A stretch of 64,000 nt of DNA. It comes from Chloracidobacterium sp. (lineage in GTDB: Bacteria; Acidobacteriota; Blastocatellia; Pyrinomonadales; Pyrinomonadaceae). The DNA is taken from contig JADJRV010000018.1 of NCBI GenBank assembly GCA_016712045.1, forward strand, positions 86,032-150,031, in the 5' to 3' direction. A program made the translations under genes and the position numbers. Every line of letters starts with the position of its first letter. The stretch's first letter is position 1. The notes under the pieces were generated by a model. It was not told the origin of the DNA. It saw nothing but the letters and a program-made list of their open reading frames with translations, and did no database searches. Below are positions 10,805 through 20,454 of this stretch, piece by piece.

Positions 10805-13800
10805 ATGCCGCAAGATATCAGCCCAAAACCCGCTAAAACACGCGACTTTTGCCATCTGCATTTGCATTCAGATTATAGCCTGTTGCAAAGCACAATCCAA
10901 CTTAAGCCTCTCGCGAAGCGGCTAAACGAGCTGGATATGTCGTCGTGCGCGATCACGGATTACGGCAATATGTTTGGTGCGGTCGCGTTTTTTAACGCGA
11001 TGACCTACAACGGCATCAAGCCGATCATAGGCTACGAGGCATATTTCAGATTTGACAGCCGTTTTGAGCGTTCGACGGCGGTAAATGCGGGTGAAAGGGC
11101 TTATTACAACCTCATTTTACTGGCGAAAGATATAGAGGGTTATAAGAATCTCGTCCATCTTGCTTCAAAGGCTTATACCGACGGGTTTTACTATAAGCCT
11201 CGAATCGACATTGAGCTGCTCGCGGAGCGAAGTGCCGGATTGATCGGGCTTTCGGGCGGCATGCATGGGCCGATCGGTCATTTTCTTTACAACGATGATC
11301 AGAAGAGGGCTTTGGCTAATGCGAAGGCTATCGAAGATGTGCTTGGGAAAGGTAATTTTTTCCTTGAGATCAGTGACAGTCTGTCGGAACAAGGCAAACA
11401 GCTGATAAAAGATACGTCCGAGCTGTCAAAAACCAGGGGTATTCCGCTCGTTGCGACCAACGATGTCCATTATCTAAATTCCGATGACGCACGGGCCCAG
11501 CAGATGCTTATCTGCATAGGCGAAGGGCGGACGATCTCGGAAACGGTGCGTAACGAGGGCATAAATTATCTTCGCTCGGCGGAGGAGATGTGGGAGATTT
11601 TTGGCGATGAATTGCCGGATTCGTTAAATAACACTCTCAGAATCGCTGAAATGTGCGACCTGGTGATCCCGCAGGGTGATGACGAGCGGCAATTGCCAAG
11701 TTTTCCCATCCCGATAAAGGGGCTGACGGAGGAGCAGTATTTCGATCAGATCTTGCGTGAGGGGTTTGAGGAGCGGCTGAAAGAAGAATGGGAGCCGCGT
11801 ATCGCCAACGGCACGCTTAAATATCCGCTCGAAGATTATCGCAAGCGGCTCGATATCGAGATCGCTACGATTAATAAAATGGGCTTTCCGGGATACTTTT
11901 TGATCGTTTGGGAATTTATAAAATACGCCCGCGAGCAAGGCATCCCGGTCGGCCCGGGACGCGGTTCGGCTGCGGGTTCGCTGGCGGCGTATTGTATGCG
12001 GATAACGGACGTTGATCCGCTGCAATACGATCTGCTGTTTGAGCGCTTTCTCAATCCGGAACGTATCTCGATGCCCGATATCGACATCGATTTCTGTATT
12101 CGCGGACGCGGCCAGGTCATCAATCACGTGACCGAGTTTTACGGACAGGAATCGGTCTGTCAGATCATCACGTTTGGAACGATGGCGTCGCGTGCAGCTA
12201 TTAAGGACGTGGGACGTGCGTTGGGGATGGAATTCGGAGCGGTCGAAAAGGTCGCGAAGATGATACCGCCGCCGATTCGCGGCCGCAACGTGAGTATCTC
12301 TCAGGCACTTGAAACCGTGCCTGAAATGAAAAAGGCGTATGACAGCGAAAAGCAGGTCAAGGAACTCGTCGATCTCGCGCTCAAACTCGAAGGGTGTTCG
12401 CGACACACATCGGTACACGCCGCCGGCGTTGTGATCAGCCCGCGTCCGCTGCACGAACTTGTTCCGGTCAAGACCAACGACAAAGACGAATTCACGAGCC
12501 AGTATCCGATGGGCGATCTCGAAAAGGTCGGGATGCTCAAGATGGATTTCCTCGGCCTGACGACGTTGACTGTCATCGCCGATTGTCTTGCGTCAATGAA
12601 GGAAAAGATCGGCGTCGAGATAGATTGGACAAAGATCCCAAATAACGACGAAAAGACGATGCAGCTTTTTGGCGAGGGGCGGACCGAGGCGATATTTCAG
12701 TTTGAATCGTCCGGCATGGCCGACATGTGCCGCCGCCTGCGTCCCAAAGAGCTCGAAGATCTGTCCGCATTAAACGCCCTCTATCGTCCCGGCCCGCTCG
12801 ATGGCGGTATGATCGACGATTTTATTGACCGTCATCGCGGCTCAAGCCTACCGAATATCTGCTGCCTGAGATGGAAGATATTCTTGGCAACACGTTTGGC
12901 GTCCTCGTTTACCAAGAGCAGATCATGCAGCTCGCGCAAAAGCTGGCCGGATACAGCCTCGGCCAGGCCGATCTGATGCGGCGGGCGATGGGTAAGAAAA
13001 AGATCGAGGAGATGGCCGTTCACGAACAGACGTTCGTTGACGGTGCGATCGCCAACAAGATCCCTAAAAAGACGGCCAAAGAGATCTTTGACCTGATGGC
13101 GAAATTCGCCGATTACGGATTTAACCGCAGCCACTCGATGGCGTACGCGGTGCTCGCGTTTCAGACGGCTTACTTAAAGGCACACTTCCCTGCCTATTTT
13201 TACGCGTCGGTGCTCTCGCACGAAGCCCAGGATGCGGCAAAGGTCTATAAATATACGACCGAGCTAAAATCGATGGGCCTTTCCCTGCTGCCGCCCGATG
13301 TGAACGAGAGCGGCGAAGATTTCACGCCGGTCGATGACACGGTCCGTTACGGGCTTACCGCGATCAAGGGCATGGGCACATCGAGCGTTCAGGCGATTGT
13401 CGCCGCCCGTAAAGGATGGTAAATTTACTTCGATCTTTGATTTCTGTGCCCGCCTCGGTTCGGGGATGGTCAATCGCCGAGGGCTTGAGAGCCTGATCGC
13501 TGCGGGTGCTTTTGATTCGATGATGCCGGAGGACAGCGATACCGGATCGTGGCGTGCGAGGCTGCACGGGGCGATCGAGTCGGCTCTGGCGCAGGGGCAG
13601 CGGATGTCGGAGGACAAACTGCGCGGTCAAAGTGCTTTGTTTGGCGGCAACGAAGAGGAAGATTCCGCGTCGCAAATGCTGCCGGACGCCGAGGCGTGGT
13701 CGCAGACGGAGCTTGCTAAGCGGGAAAAAGCGGCGGTCGGGTTTTATCTCTCGACGCACCCGCTCGACGGCTATAAAAAGCTGCTCGCGGGGATGAAGCT

Positions 13801-14329
13801 CAAAAATGTCGCCGAGCATGACGACCTCAAATCGGGCGATATGATCAGGCTCGCGGGCATGATCACGGGCTTGCAGGTGCGCACGAGCAAACGCGGCAAC
13901 CGCTTTGCGCAGTTCCGATTTGAGGACCGCTCGGGCGGGTTAAAAGGCGTTCTGCTGGGCGAGAATTTTAACAAACTGGGGTCAATGGTGGCCGACGACG
14001 CGATGTTTATCGCCGAGGGCAACATCGAGGCGGCCGAGGGACAAGAGCCGACGCTCAAGATCAGCAGCCTGCAATCGCTCGACGAAGCCGAGGCTTCGCG
14101 GGCGCGCGAGCTAAACATCACGATGCCCGAGGGCGTGGCAAACGAGGCGTATTTCGAAGAGCTTTACCGCCTGCTCGAACGCGAACAAGGCCGCTGCCCG
14201 GTCTCTCTGACGATGTCCGCGGACGAAACCCGCGTCAAACTATACGCCGACGGCCTCCGCGTAAGCGCGAGCCGCAGCCTGCAGCGTGAACTTGAGGCTC
14301 AGGGCTGTGCTGTTGAGTGGGTGCATTAA
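10805..14329 (+). CDS. dnaE: DNA polymerase III subunit alpha (two frameshifts)
   Basis: Replicative polymerase, about 1175 residues, the usual DnaE length. Order seen: N-terminal PHP domain (HLHLHSDYSLLQST), palm with catalytic aspartates in the segment NPERISMPDIDIDFC, fingers and thumb (GYSLGQADLMRRAMGKKK, FNRSHSMAYAVLAFQTAYL), then an OB-fold region (IRLAGMITGLQVRTSKRGN) that positions template DNA. A base is missing near 12840 (HRG/VKPTEYLL) and one A is extra in the run at 13411-13413 (AARK/DGKFTS), so the gene spans two frames in three pieces. The ATG at 10805 gives MPQDISPKPAKTRDFCHLHLHS. It diverges from miaB with the two start codons almost touching, so each promoter must lie inside the other gene. 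Confidence 0.96.
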
Positions 14330-14337
14330 GAAAATTG

Positions 14338-14420
14338 TCCACAGATAAACACAGATAAACACAGATATTTAAGACATATAACAAATCCCCGATCTGTGTT
14401 TATCCGTGTTCATCTGTGGT
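14338..14420. repeat. Intergenic imperfect palindrome CACAGATAAACACAG...
   Basis: The left arm holds tandem ACACAGATAA units (14339-14366) and the right arm is close to their reverse complement (ATCTGTGTTTATCCGTGTTC, then ATCTGTGG). The two arms can form a long hairpin directly downstream of the dnaE stop and upstream of accA. It may end dnaE transcription; there is no U-tract, so I call it a repeat. Confidence 0.7.
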
Positions 14421-14460
14421 GAAATTTCCTACCTCTTTTTATTGTTGTATCATCTAATTT

Positions 14461-15286
14461 ATGGCGACTACTGCATTTGAACGCGTACAGACGGCGAGGC
14501 ATCCGGATCGGCCGTATGCGATGGATCTGTTTCAGACATTGTTTACCGATTTCGTTGAGATCCACGGCGACCGGCGGTTTGCGGACGATCCGGCGATGAT
14601 CACGGGATTTGCGCGGCTCGACGGCACCGAGGTCTGCGTTATCGGCCAGCAAAAGGGCCGCGACATTAACGAACGCCGTCACCGCAACTTTGCGATGTCC
14701 AAACCCGAAGGCTATCGCAAGGCCCTGCGGATGATGAACATGGCTGAAAAATTTGGCCGCCCGATCATCACGATCATCGACACGCCGGGAGCGTATCCGG
14801 GCATCGACGCCGAGGAGCGCGGCCAGGCCGAGGCGATCGCGTTTAACCTGCGTGAGATGGCGGGGCTCAAAGTGCCGATCGTCGTCGTCGTGCTTGGCGA
14901 AGGCGGCAGCGGCGGGGGCGCTTGCGATCGGTATCGGCGACCGCGTGCTGATGATGGAAAACGCCGTCTACTCCGTCATCACCCCCGAAGGCTGCGCCGC
15001 CATCCTCTGGAAAGACGCCGGCCGTGCCCCCGACGCCGCCGAAGGCCTCAAACTGACCGCCGATAATCTCAAAAAGTTTGACATCATCGACGAGATCGTC
15101 CCCGAACCCGAACCCTGGACCGTCCCGTCCGACAGCGACAAAAAATCGCAAAAAACCTACGACCACATCCTCGCCAGCCTAAAAAAGAGCCTCCTCCGCG
15201 AGATCAAAGCCCTCTCCGCCCTCGACACAAAAACGCTGCTCGACGAACGTTATAATAAGTTCCGCAAGATGGGTGAGTGGGTTTAG
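14461..15286 (+). CDS. accA: Acetyl-CoA carboxylase carboxyltransferase subunit alpha (frameshifted, short N-terminus)
   Basis: Alpha half of the carboxyltransferase that, with AccD, moves carboxyl from biotin-BCCP to acetyl-CoA in fatty acid synthesis. Family signatures: QTARHPDRPYAMDLFQTLF, GHQKGR-like IGQQKGRDINE, IDTPGAYPGIDAEERGQ, GEGGSGGALAIGIGDRV and SVITPEGCAAILWKD. One G is extra in the G5 run near 14915-14919, which splits the gene at GEGGSGG/ALAIG. At about 274 residues it lacks the ~50-residue helical N-terminus of the E. coli enzyme; the family start TAFERVQTARHP is right at the ATG and upstream DNA is a palindromic repeat, so the short form appears genuine. No clear Shine-Dalgarno. 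Confidence 0.94.
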
Positions 15287-15292
15287 CAAAGT

Positions 15293-15718
15293 ATGAGTAA
15301 CGGGCTTGATGTCGCATTGATGAAGGATCCATTTGGTTCATGGTCACCGGAAAATGGTGATCGCAACACGGATATTGCCTTCGCAGATGGCGAGTGGTAT
15401 TCCTTTTTCTTCGACACACTCGGTGCGGTACGGCTCGAACGCGAATACGGGGTTCGGTACGATGACGCTTTTTACGCTCGTGATGATTTGGCCTTTAAGG
15501 AATCGCTCAAAGAGTATCCATTACTCGCGAGAATCGAGGATTTTTACCAAGATGCATTCTTTGCAGCTGGTGAGATTTCCGCTTTACGTGATGAATTAAA
15601 CCGGGCCGAAAGTTTTACTCTGACTGAATCAGGAAAGGTATTTCTTAACGGCATGCAGGCGGCTTGTGAAATTGCCGCTCAAAAACCTTTGGCATTCGAT
15701 TGCTCAGCAGTTAGCTAA
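15293..15718 (+). CDS. Hypothetical protein
   Basis: 141-residue acidic, soluble protein with no signal peptide or membrane segment. It is rich in aromatic residues (GEWYSFFFDTLGAVRLEREYG, AFYARDDLAF) and ends in a predicted helical part (GEISALRDELNRAESF). I do not recognise a family. It begins 6 nt after accA on the same strand and the frame is intact. The composition is like that of small accessory or immunity-type proteins, but nothing in the neighbourhood supports that. Confidence 0.6.
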   Translation: MSNGLDVALMKDPFGSWSPENGDRNTDIAFADGEWYSFFFDTLGAVRLEREYGVRYDDAFYARDDLAFKESLKEYPLLARIEDFYQDAFFAAGEISALRDELNRAESFTLTESGKVFLNGMQAACEIAAQKPLAFDCSAVS

Positions 15719-15800
15719 CACTCCTTACTTCCCGTGACACCAAATCCAAATATCCGACCGCTTCTGTGATTCTTCAGTCTGCGGAGCGGACGGCATATTT

Positions 15801-15954
15801 GTAGCCCACATCGCCAGATGTGGGTACGACACCAACCAAATAATCGAGCCGTTGGAAACGGCGGCATAATATCCGGCCTTAATTGTTATACCACCGTCTC
15901 CGACGGTTCGGATCGATGTGTAACGGCTTCCCCACATCTCGCGATGTGGGCTAC
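15801..15954. repeat. RAYT-type BIME: paired GTAG-headed REP palindromes
   Basis: A 154-nt element bounded by two inverted copies of one REP. The left copy is GTAG + CCCACATC-gcc-aGATGTGGG (15801-15824). The right copy (15931-15954) is its reverse complement with one mismatch in 24. Each copy is itself a hairpin headed by GTAG, the tetranucleotide known from REP-associated tyrosine transposase (RAYT) systems. Inside lie GCCGTTGGAAACGGC (15849-15863) and ACCGTCTCCGACGGT (15893-15907); the latter recurs just outside at 15964-15978. No RAYT gene is in the window. Confidence 0.82.
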
Positions 15955-16032
15955 AACTATTTCACCGTCTCCGACGGTTTGATTCCTAATGGCGAAAAGG
16001 CCGCGAACATTACGCTCGCGGACGTTCTCATG

Positions 16033-16108
16033 GGCACAAGCCCGCACGGAGTAAGGGCGTTACTCTCAAGTTGGAGGTAACGCCCTTACTTCGTGCGGGC
16101 TTGCGCCT
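16033..16108. repeat. Long palindromic repeat, copy A
   Basis: A hairpin of about 76 nt: arms CAAGCCCGCACG-gAGTAAGGGCGTTAC and GTAACGCCCTTACTtCGTGCGGGCTTG around a short loop (TCTCAAGTTGGAG). Related copies lie at 54358-54431 and 57635-57674. Here it lies 22 nt beyond the ssb stop (minus strand) and may act as its 3' end. Confidence 0.85.
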
Positions 16109-16130
16109 AAGATTAATCCCTGATGACTAT

Positions 16131-16616
16131 TTAGAACGGTATGTCATCATCTGGTGGAACTGGAGCGACTGGGGTTGATCCGGCGCCGGACGAGGCTCCT
16201 GATGAGCGTTCGACGGGTGGGCCGGAGTGTGTGTCTTGGTCGTCCTGATGGCCGCCGCCGCTGTATTCGCCGCCGCCTTCGCCGCGTTCCTGGCCGCCAA
16301 GGAATTGCATATCGGTCGCGTTGACCTCGAGCGATTGCCGGGCGTTGTTATCGCGATCGGTCCATTCTTCGACACGCAAACGGCCCTCGATATAGACCTG
16401 ACGGCCTTTGGCTAGGTATTTTGAGGCTGTCTCGGCTTGATTGCCCCAGAGCGTGACTTTGAACCACGTCGCAACGTCTTGAAATTCGCCGGATTTATCC
16501 TTTTTCCTCTCGTTGGTGGCCATCGAAAAACTGCAAACAGCAGTTCCCTGCGGTGTGTAGCGGAGCTCAGGGTCTTTGCCGAGATTGCCCACCAGAATGA
16601 TCTTGTTAAATGACAT
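16131..16616 (-). CDS. ssb: Single-stranded DNA-binding protein
   Basis: 161-residue SSB. The OB-fold fills residues 1-110 (NKIILVGNLGKDPELRYTPQ, SMATNERKKDKSGEFQDVAT, WFKVTLWGNQAETASKYLAK). A glycine- and serine-rich flexible linker follows, and the conserved acidic C-terminal tip PPDDDIPF recruits replication and repair partners. The frame is intact. The ATG has a good Shine-Dalgarno (AGAGGAAAC). Transcribed alone. Confidence 0.97.
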   Translation of the reverse strand: MSFNKIILVGNLGKDPELRYTPQGTAVCSFSMATNERKKDKSGEFQDVATWFKVTLWGNQAETASKYLAKGRQVYIEGRLRVEEWTDRDNNARQSLEVNATDMQFLGGQERGEGGGEYSGGGHQDDQDTHSGPPVERSSGASSGAGSTPVAPVPPDDDIPF

Positions 16617-16671
16617 ATTGTTTCCTCTTTTGTGTAATTTTTAGCTATTTATATACCTTTTATTCTTGCTT

Positions 16672-16743
16672 CGCGATCTTTGCGGCTTAGCGTGAGATGT
16701 TTCACCCGGAGCTCGCAAAGTCCGCAAAGTAGACGCCAAGTAA
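16672..16743. repeat. Imperfect intergenic palindrome
   Basis: CGATCTTTGCGGCTTAGCGTGAG pairs imperfectly with CTCGCAAAGTCCGCAAAGTAGACGCC across an 11-nt spacer, between the divergent ssb and PQQ-propeller genes. A single copy in the window; function unknown. Confidence 0.5.
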
Positions 16744-16865
16744 GAAAAAGCGGGATCGATCCCAGTTTTGGTCAAACTCTGACTTCGGTATAGGCATCAA
16801 TATAACACGACAAGGGGCGTGTGCTAAAATCCTTGTTTCGCTACGTCGACGGCAAGGAAATGGTA

Positions 16866-17957
16866 ATGCTCCGTAAGGCACTTCCCAAAATATTAGTTGT
16901 GATTACGCTCTGCCTGACGGCGTTTGGCCAGACCAAGCCCGCCGGCGAGGTCGATATCGCCAAATGCTGGGCGTACCCGCTGAGCGATAACACGGCCTCA
17001 ACGCTCGCGGCGGACGCGGCAAACGTTTATATCGGCAGCTCCGGAGCGAAGGTCGAGGCACTGTCGCTTGACGGAAAAAAGCTGTGGGCGACGGAGTTTG
17101 GCGGCGATATTAACTCGAATCTGATGCCGACGGACGCAGGACTTTTTCTCGTGACGGCTACAGTCTCTGATGATGCGGCGAAGTCCGGGAGCGTGCTTCG
17201 CGTCGTAAGTAAGGAAACGGGTATCACAAGCTGGACGGCGAAACTGCCGACCGCGGAACGCCATTTTTTAGAGCTCTATCAAGGTTCGATCATCGTAGTT
17301 TCAGGCAACGGCGTGGTGCAATCGCTCGATATCAAGGACGGAACGGTCAAGTGGAAACGCGAGATCGCCGAAGGTTTTGCCGGGGAGCCAAGGTTTGGCG
17401 GAGACGCGGTCGTGGTCGGCTCGACAGCGAAACAGGCGTTCACGATAATGCTTGCGACCGGTGAGATACTCTCGCTGCGAAAGATCGAGGCGGGAGTTAC
17501 ATCGGTCGGGCGTGTTTCTACCGGCGATGTGACAGTCGGCGATGGCCTCGGCAACGTTTCCCTGTTTCTCGGCGGCAGCGAGAAGCCTAGCTGGAAATTT
17601 CGCAGCGGCGGAGCGATCTCAAAGATCTTGGCCGCCAACGGCAACCTCTTTGTCACGTCACACGACAATTTTGCTTATTCGCTTTATACGAGTAACGGCA
17701 GCCTTGCCTGGAAACGGCGTCTGTCCGGTCGTGTGTCGCACCTTTCTCTCATCAACGACAAATACATTATCGTATCGGCGGTCGATGATCATTCGGTGGT
17801 TTTGATCGAACTTGTGAAAGGCAAGGTCGCGGGACAGATCGCTCTCGGTGCAGACGAAACGCTGACGGCGGATCCGGTGATGTCAGGCGGGCTAATTCTT
17901 ACGGTCACCGACACCGCTATTTACGCTCACAGCTTGAGTCCCTGTCCCAAACAATAA
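16866..17957 (+). CDS. PQQ-like beta-propeller protein (BamB-like), secreted
   Basis: About 363 residues with a signal peptide (MLRKALPKILVVITLCLTAF, cleavage near GQ). Repeated blades of the PQQ/WD type follow: VYIGSSGAKVEALSLDGKKL, GNGVVQSLDIKDGTVKWKRE, NFAYSLYTSNGSLAWKRRLS. BamB proteins with this fold scaffold outer-membrane protein assembly, and other PQQ-like propellers are dehydrogenase-related; no PQQ-binding residues or lipobox cysteine are evident, so the role is open. The open frame reaches back to 16821, but the ATG at 16866 has AAGGA at 16854-16858 and begins the signal peptide. Confidence 0.78.
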   Translation: MLRKALPKILVVITLCLTAFGQTKPAGEVDIAKCWAYPLSDNTASTLAADAANVYIGSSGAKVEALSLDGKKLWATEFGGDINSNLMPTDAGLFLVTATVSDDAAKSGSVLRVVSKETGITSWTAKLPTAERHFLELYQGSIIVVSGNGVVQSLDIKDGTVKWKREIAEGFAGEPRFGGDAVVVGSTAKQAFTIMLATGEILSLRKIEAGVTSVGRVSTGDVTVGDGLGNVSLFLGGSEKPSWKFRSGGAISKILAANGNLFVTSHDNFAYSLYTSNGSLAWKRRLSGRVSHLSLINDKYIIVSAVDDHSVVLIELVKGKVAGQIALGADETLTADPVMSGGLILTVTDTAIYAHSLSPCPKQ

Positions 17958-17958
17958 A

Positions 17959-17997
17959 AGACGGAGCGAACCAGTTAACTCATGGCTCGCACCGTCT
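17959..17997. terminator. Bidirectional Rho-independent terminator
   Basis: AGACGG-a-GCGA...(T)CGC-a-CCGTCT forms a strong stem between converging genes. On the minus strand it is followed by TTTTATTGTTT (for the DUF465 gene); on the plus strand by GTTTAAAAT (for the propeller gene). Confidence 0.8.
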
Positions 17998-18028
17998 GTT
18001 TAAAATAAATTGAGCAGCAAAACTGTTT

Positions 18029-18259
18029 CTAATGCGAAACGGCGTGCTGCTGCATCATGGTATAAATTTCGTCTTTGATCGCAAGTTTCTTTTTCTTAAG
18101 AGTAACTTCTTCTAACTGTTCGTCGTCATTTGGATAGGTAAGATGAGCAAGCTCACTTAACCGTTTTTCGAATCCCTCGTGCTGATGTACCAGATCTCGA
18201 AAGGCGTTGTTGCTTTTAAGCAACTCGTCTCTAACCGGGTCAGCTATTGACATGTCCAT
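18029..18259 (-). CDS. DUF465 (YdcH-family) protein
   Basis: 76-residue, highly charged helical protein. The pattern HQHEGFEKRLSELAHL followed by LKKKKLAIKDEIYTMMQ is the two-helix DUF465/YdcH arrangement. Function of the family is unknown. It stands apart from rimI by 112 nt and is followed by a strong terminator. ATGs at residues 1 and 3 are both possible starts. Confidence 0.85.
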   Translation of the reverse strand: MDMSIADPVRDELLKSNNAFRDLVHQHEGFEKRLSELAHLTYPNDDEQLEEVTLKKKKLAIKDEIYTMMQQHAVSH

Positions 18260-18371
18260 AGCGTTTTTTCCTCACTTATCAAAGTTTTCTGGGCCTGGTG
18301 CGAATTTAAGAAATTTGTAACAGGCTTAAATCCAATTCTAGACCTATCCAAATAAATTATCAAGCCTAATG

Positions 18372-18866
18372 TTATTTCAGGATAAGTTTCATCAAAAGTG
18401 CTGCCTCACGAGGGTTGTCGTAGAAATTATTACGGCTCTGGACGTGTTCGAATCCATTAGTTTTGTAAAAACCGATGGCTTTTTCGTTTGATTCGCGTAC
18501 TTCGAGCCAGATGCTCGTGACGTTATATTGACGACATTTTTCAATGAAAGCATCAAGTAGTAACTGCCCAAAGCCATTTCCCTGCTCGCTCTTTTCGATC
18601 GCTATATTATAAATCTCTGCTTGCTGCTCAGTCTCGACGACGCCCCCTTCGACAATCCGCCCTACCACAAACCCGATGGTCACGTTTAATTCAGACTCGA
18701 GCCGCAGCATGATCGAACCGGGCATTTGAAACTCATCGAGATAATTTTGCGCCGACCACGCGCTTAGATTTGTTTCGTCAGCGATCCTGATCAGATCCGC
18801 TATATGCGAACGATCGACCGGACGTATCCGCAGATCGTCTGTAATTTTGTCTTGCAGGTCTTTCAT
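18372..18866 (-). CDS. rimI: Ribosomal-protein-alanine N-acetyltransferase (GNAT)
   Basis: 164-residue GNAT acetyltransferase. The acetyl-CoA pocket motif is visible as IAIEKSEQGNGFGQLLLDAF, followed by SIWLEVRESNEKAIGFYKTN GF, typical of RimI, which acetylates the N-terminal alanine of ribosomal protein S18. It shares the TGATG stop-start junction with tsaB upstream, the usual tsaB-rimI pairing, which supports the specific name. The frame is intact. Confidence 0.88.
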   Translation of the reverse strand: MKDLQDKITDDLRIRPVDRSHIADLIRIADETNLSAWSAQNYLDEFQMPGSIMLRLESELNVTIGFVVGRIVEGGVVETEQQAEIYNIAIEKSEQGNGFGQLLLDAFIEKCRQYNVTSIWLEVRESNEKAIGFYKTNGFEHVQSRNNFYDNPREAALLMKLILK

Positions 18867-19495
18867 CAGAAACTCTTACTAACAAAAAGCGGTTCAACGA
18901 CTGTTGCCGGTCGAGCAGAGCAATAGCGGCCGATGGATTGAGCAATGTTTACACCTGCATTTGTAAAGGAGGTCGACTCGTCGACGAATGAACATAATGA
19001 ATCGTGTAAGACGAAATGTATGTCTTGTTTCGTACGAAGGGCGTCGGCAAAAGCCGCCTCAGTAATTGTATGCGGTTCAGAGACAGACGAAAGGTTGCCG
19101 TTACTTTTGAAGTCCTGGACACAAATAGCGTTCCGCCCGGTTGGGACCGCGGCGACCAATGTTCCCTGTACCTCAGTGGCTGCGACGACAGCTGCCATCG
19201 CAGATACGCTCGACATTTCAATATTAAGTCCGTTCTTAAGACCTAGTGCCGTTGCGATGCCGATCCTTATGCCGGTAAAACTTCCAGGCCCGGCAGACAC
19301 TGCGACCATATTGATCTCATTTTGTGAAACGCCGGATTTTTGAAGCATGGCGTCGATGTTCACGAGGAGTGCCTCGGCCTTAGATACGCTGGCTGAGCCG
19401 ATCCAATGCGATATTTCGTAACCGTCCCGCAATAATGAAAGGCTTCCGCCGTTGATGGCAGATTCGATCGCTAAAACAATATGAGGTCGTTTCAT
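18866..19495 (-). CDS. tsaB: tRNA t6A37 synthesis protein TsaB
   Basis: 209-residue ASKHA-fold protein that partners TsaD (with TsaE) to make threonylcarbamoyladenosine at position 37 of ANN-reading tRNAs. Signature regions: the N-terminal VLAIESAINGGSLSLLRDG and the conserved VSAGPGSFTGIRIGIATA near residue 68-85. Length fits the family. Its start overlaps the stop of the nucleotidyltransferase gene by 4 nt (ATGA) and its stop overlaps rimI, so the three are translationally coupled. tsaD is not in the window. Confidence 0.93.
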   Translation of the reverse strand: MKRPHIVLAIESAINGGSLSLLRDGYEISHWIGSASVSKAEALLVNIDAMLQKSGVSQNEINMVAVSAGPGSFTGIRIGIATALGLKNGLNIEMSSVSAMAAVVAATEVQGTLVAAVPTGRNAICVQDFKSNGNLSSVSEPHTITEAAFADALRTKQDIHFVLHDSLCSFVDESTSFTNAGVNIAQSIGRYCSARPATVVEPLFVSKSF

Positions 19496-20381
19496 TTGGG
19501 CCTCGCTAATAATGCCTTTGTGATGTTGACGATAGAAGGGCCAATACGTGCAAAGATGGTGCCGATCTGGTAAAAGAAACGTGTCTTGGCATCAAAACTG
19601 CCATTCACCAAAACAGTAGCTGTAACTGGATTGGGCGGCAGTCTCTTTTTGACCTGTGCAAAAAATAATTTTGGATCATGAAGGCTCGAAAATAACGGCC
19701 AAAATGGCGTATCGGATGCCCACTCCTTTTCCACCGCTTTTATTAACCAATCCGGAATGTCGTTAGCCTCTTTTCTATAGGTGTACCGACGAGATCGAGA
19801 CCCAGGTAACGATCGGAGAGCACGATCGTACAAGTCACCCAGCGCTTACGCTTTTGGTCAAAAACATTTAGGAATCTGTCCCAGTCAAAGTCGGCCGGCC
19901 GGTTTTTAACGGCATGATAAATGTCCCAAAGCCGATCTTTGTTTGATGCTCCATCGGTAAGCCAATGAATACAAACTACACGAAGATGATCTTCTGGCCT
20001 AAGCACCCGAATGGTCCCGCCGTCGAAATTAACAAGCTTTGAATTCGCAACCAGATCCGTCCAATGGACAGTGTCGAGATGGCGGAGTTCTCGATGCAGA
20101 TCTATCGCCATTCCGTTAGCGTCTTCGGATTCAACCACTTTCTTTGCGATAGCAAACTCTGAATCAGAGACCGCTATATCCATGTCCATCGAATCTCTAA
20201 ATTGTCCTTGGGGATAATACTGGGCGGCCGCGAGCCCCTTGATCAGTATGGGCTCAATACCCTTTTCGCGAAATAACTTAAACGCAAGACAAGCACGTGC
20301 CTCAGTCGCCTTATTTTTGATAAGGCCCCAGCGATCCGGTGCGGTGGTTGATATTTCTTCGGGCTGTTGAGTTTGGGTCAC
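19492..20381 (-). CDS. NTP_transf_5-type nucleotidyltransferase family protein (frameshifted)
   Basis: About 296 residues in two frames. The N-terminal half has the nucleotidyltransferase-like pattern FREKGIEPILIKGLAAAQYYP followed by RDSMDMDIAVSD, where the Asp-x-Asp pair would bind metal, and later VLRPEDHLRVVCIHWL. This matches the family (PF14907) found near PqqD and HPr-kinase-like genes in peptide and polysaccharide clusters. One A is missing from a run near 19772-19776, splitting PIEK/EANDIPDWL. A GTG at 20381 is the likeliest start because the hairpin terminator upstream ends just before it; TTG at 20399 lies inside the terminator. No obvious Shine-Dalgarno. Confidence 0.75.
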
Positions 20382-20384
20382 AAT

Positions 20385-20424
20385 AAAAAAGAGTAGCAAA
20401 GATATTACATCCTTACTACTCTTT
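20385..20424 (-). terminator. Intrinsic terminator between PqqD-like gene and nucleotidyltransferase
   Basis: On the minus strand AAAGAGTAG-TAAGGAT, loop GTAAT, ATCTTTG-CTACTCTTT makes a 16-bp stem (two G-U pairs) followed by TTTTTTATT. It lies 31 nt past the PqqD-like stop and directly before the nucleotidyltransferase start, so expression of the downstream genes depends on read-through or on another promoter. Confidence 0.85.
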
Positions 20425-20454
20425 AGAATCTCTAACTAGGAACGATTTCCTGAA

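Noticed and set aside
11624..12454. 276-residue minus-strand frame within dnaE
   Set aside because: Arg/His-rich composition typical of an antisense shadow in a GC-biased gene; the sense strand encodes the polymerase core.
15883..16080. Small open frame on the plus strand
   Set aside because: It lies within the palindromic repeats and shows no coding character or ribosome site.
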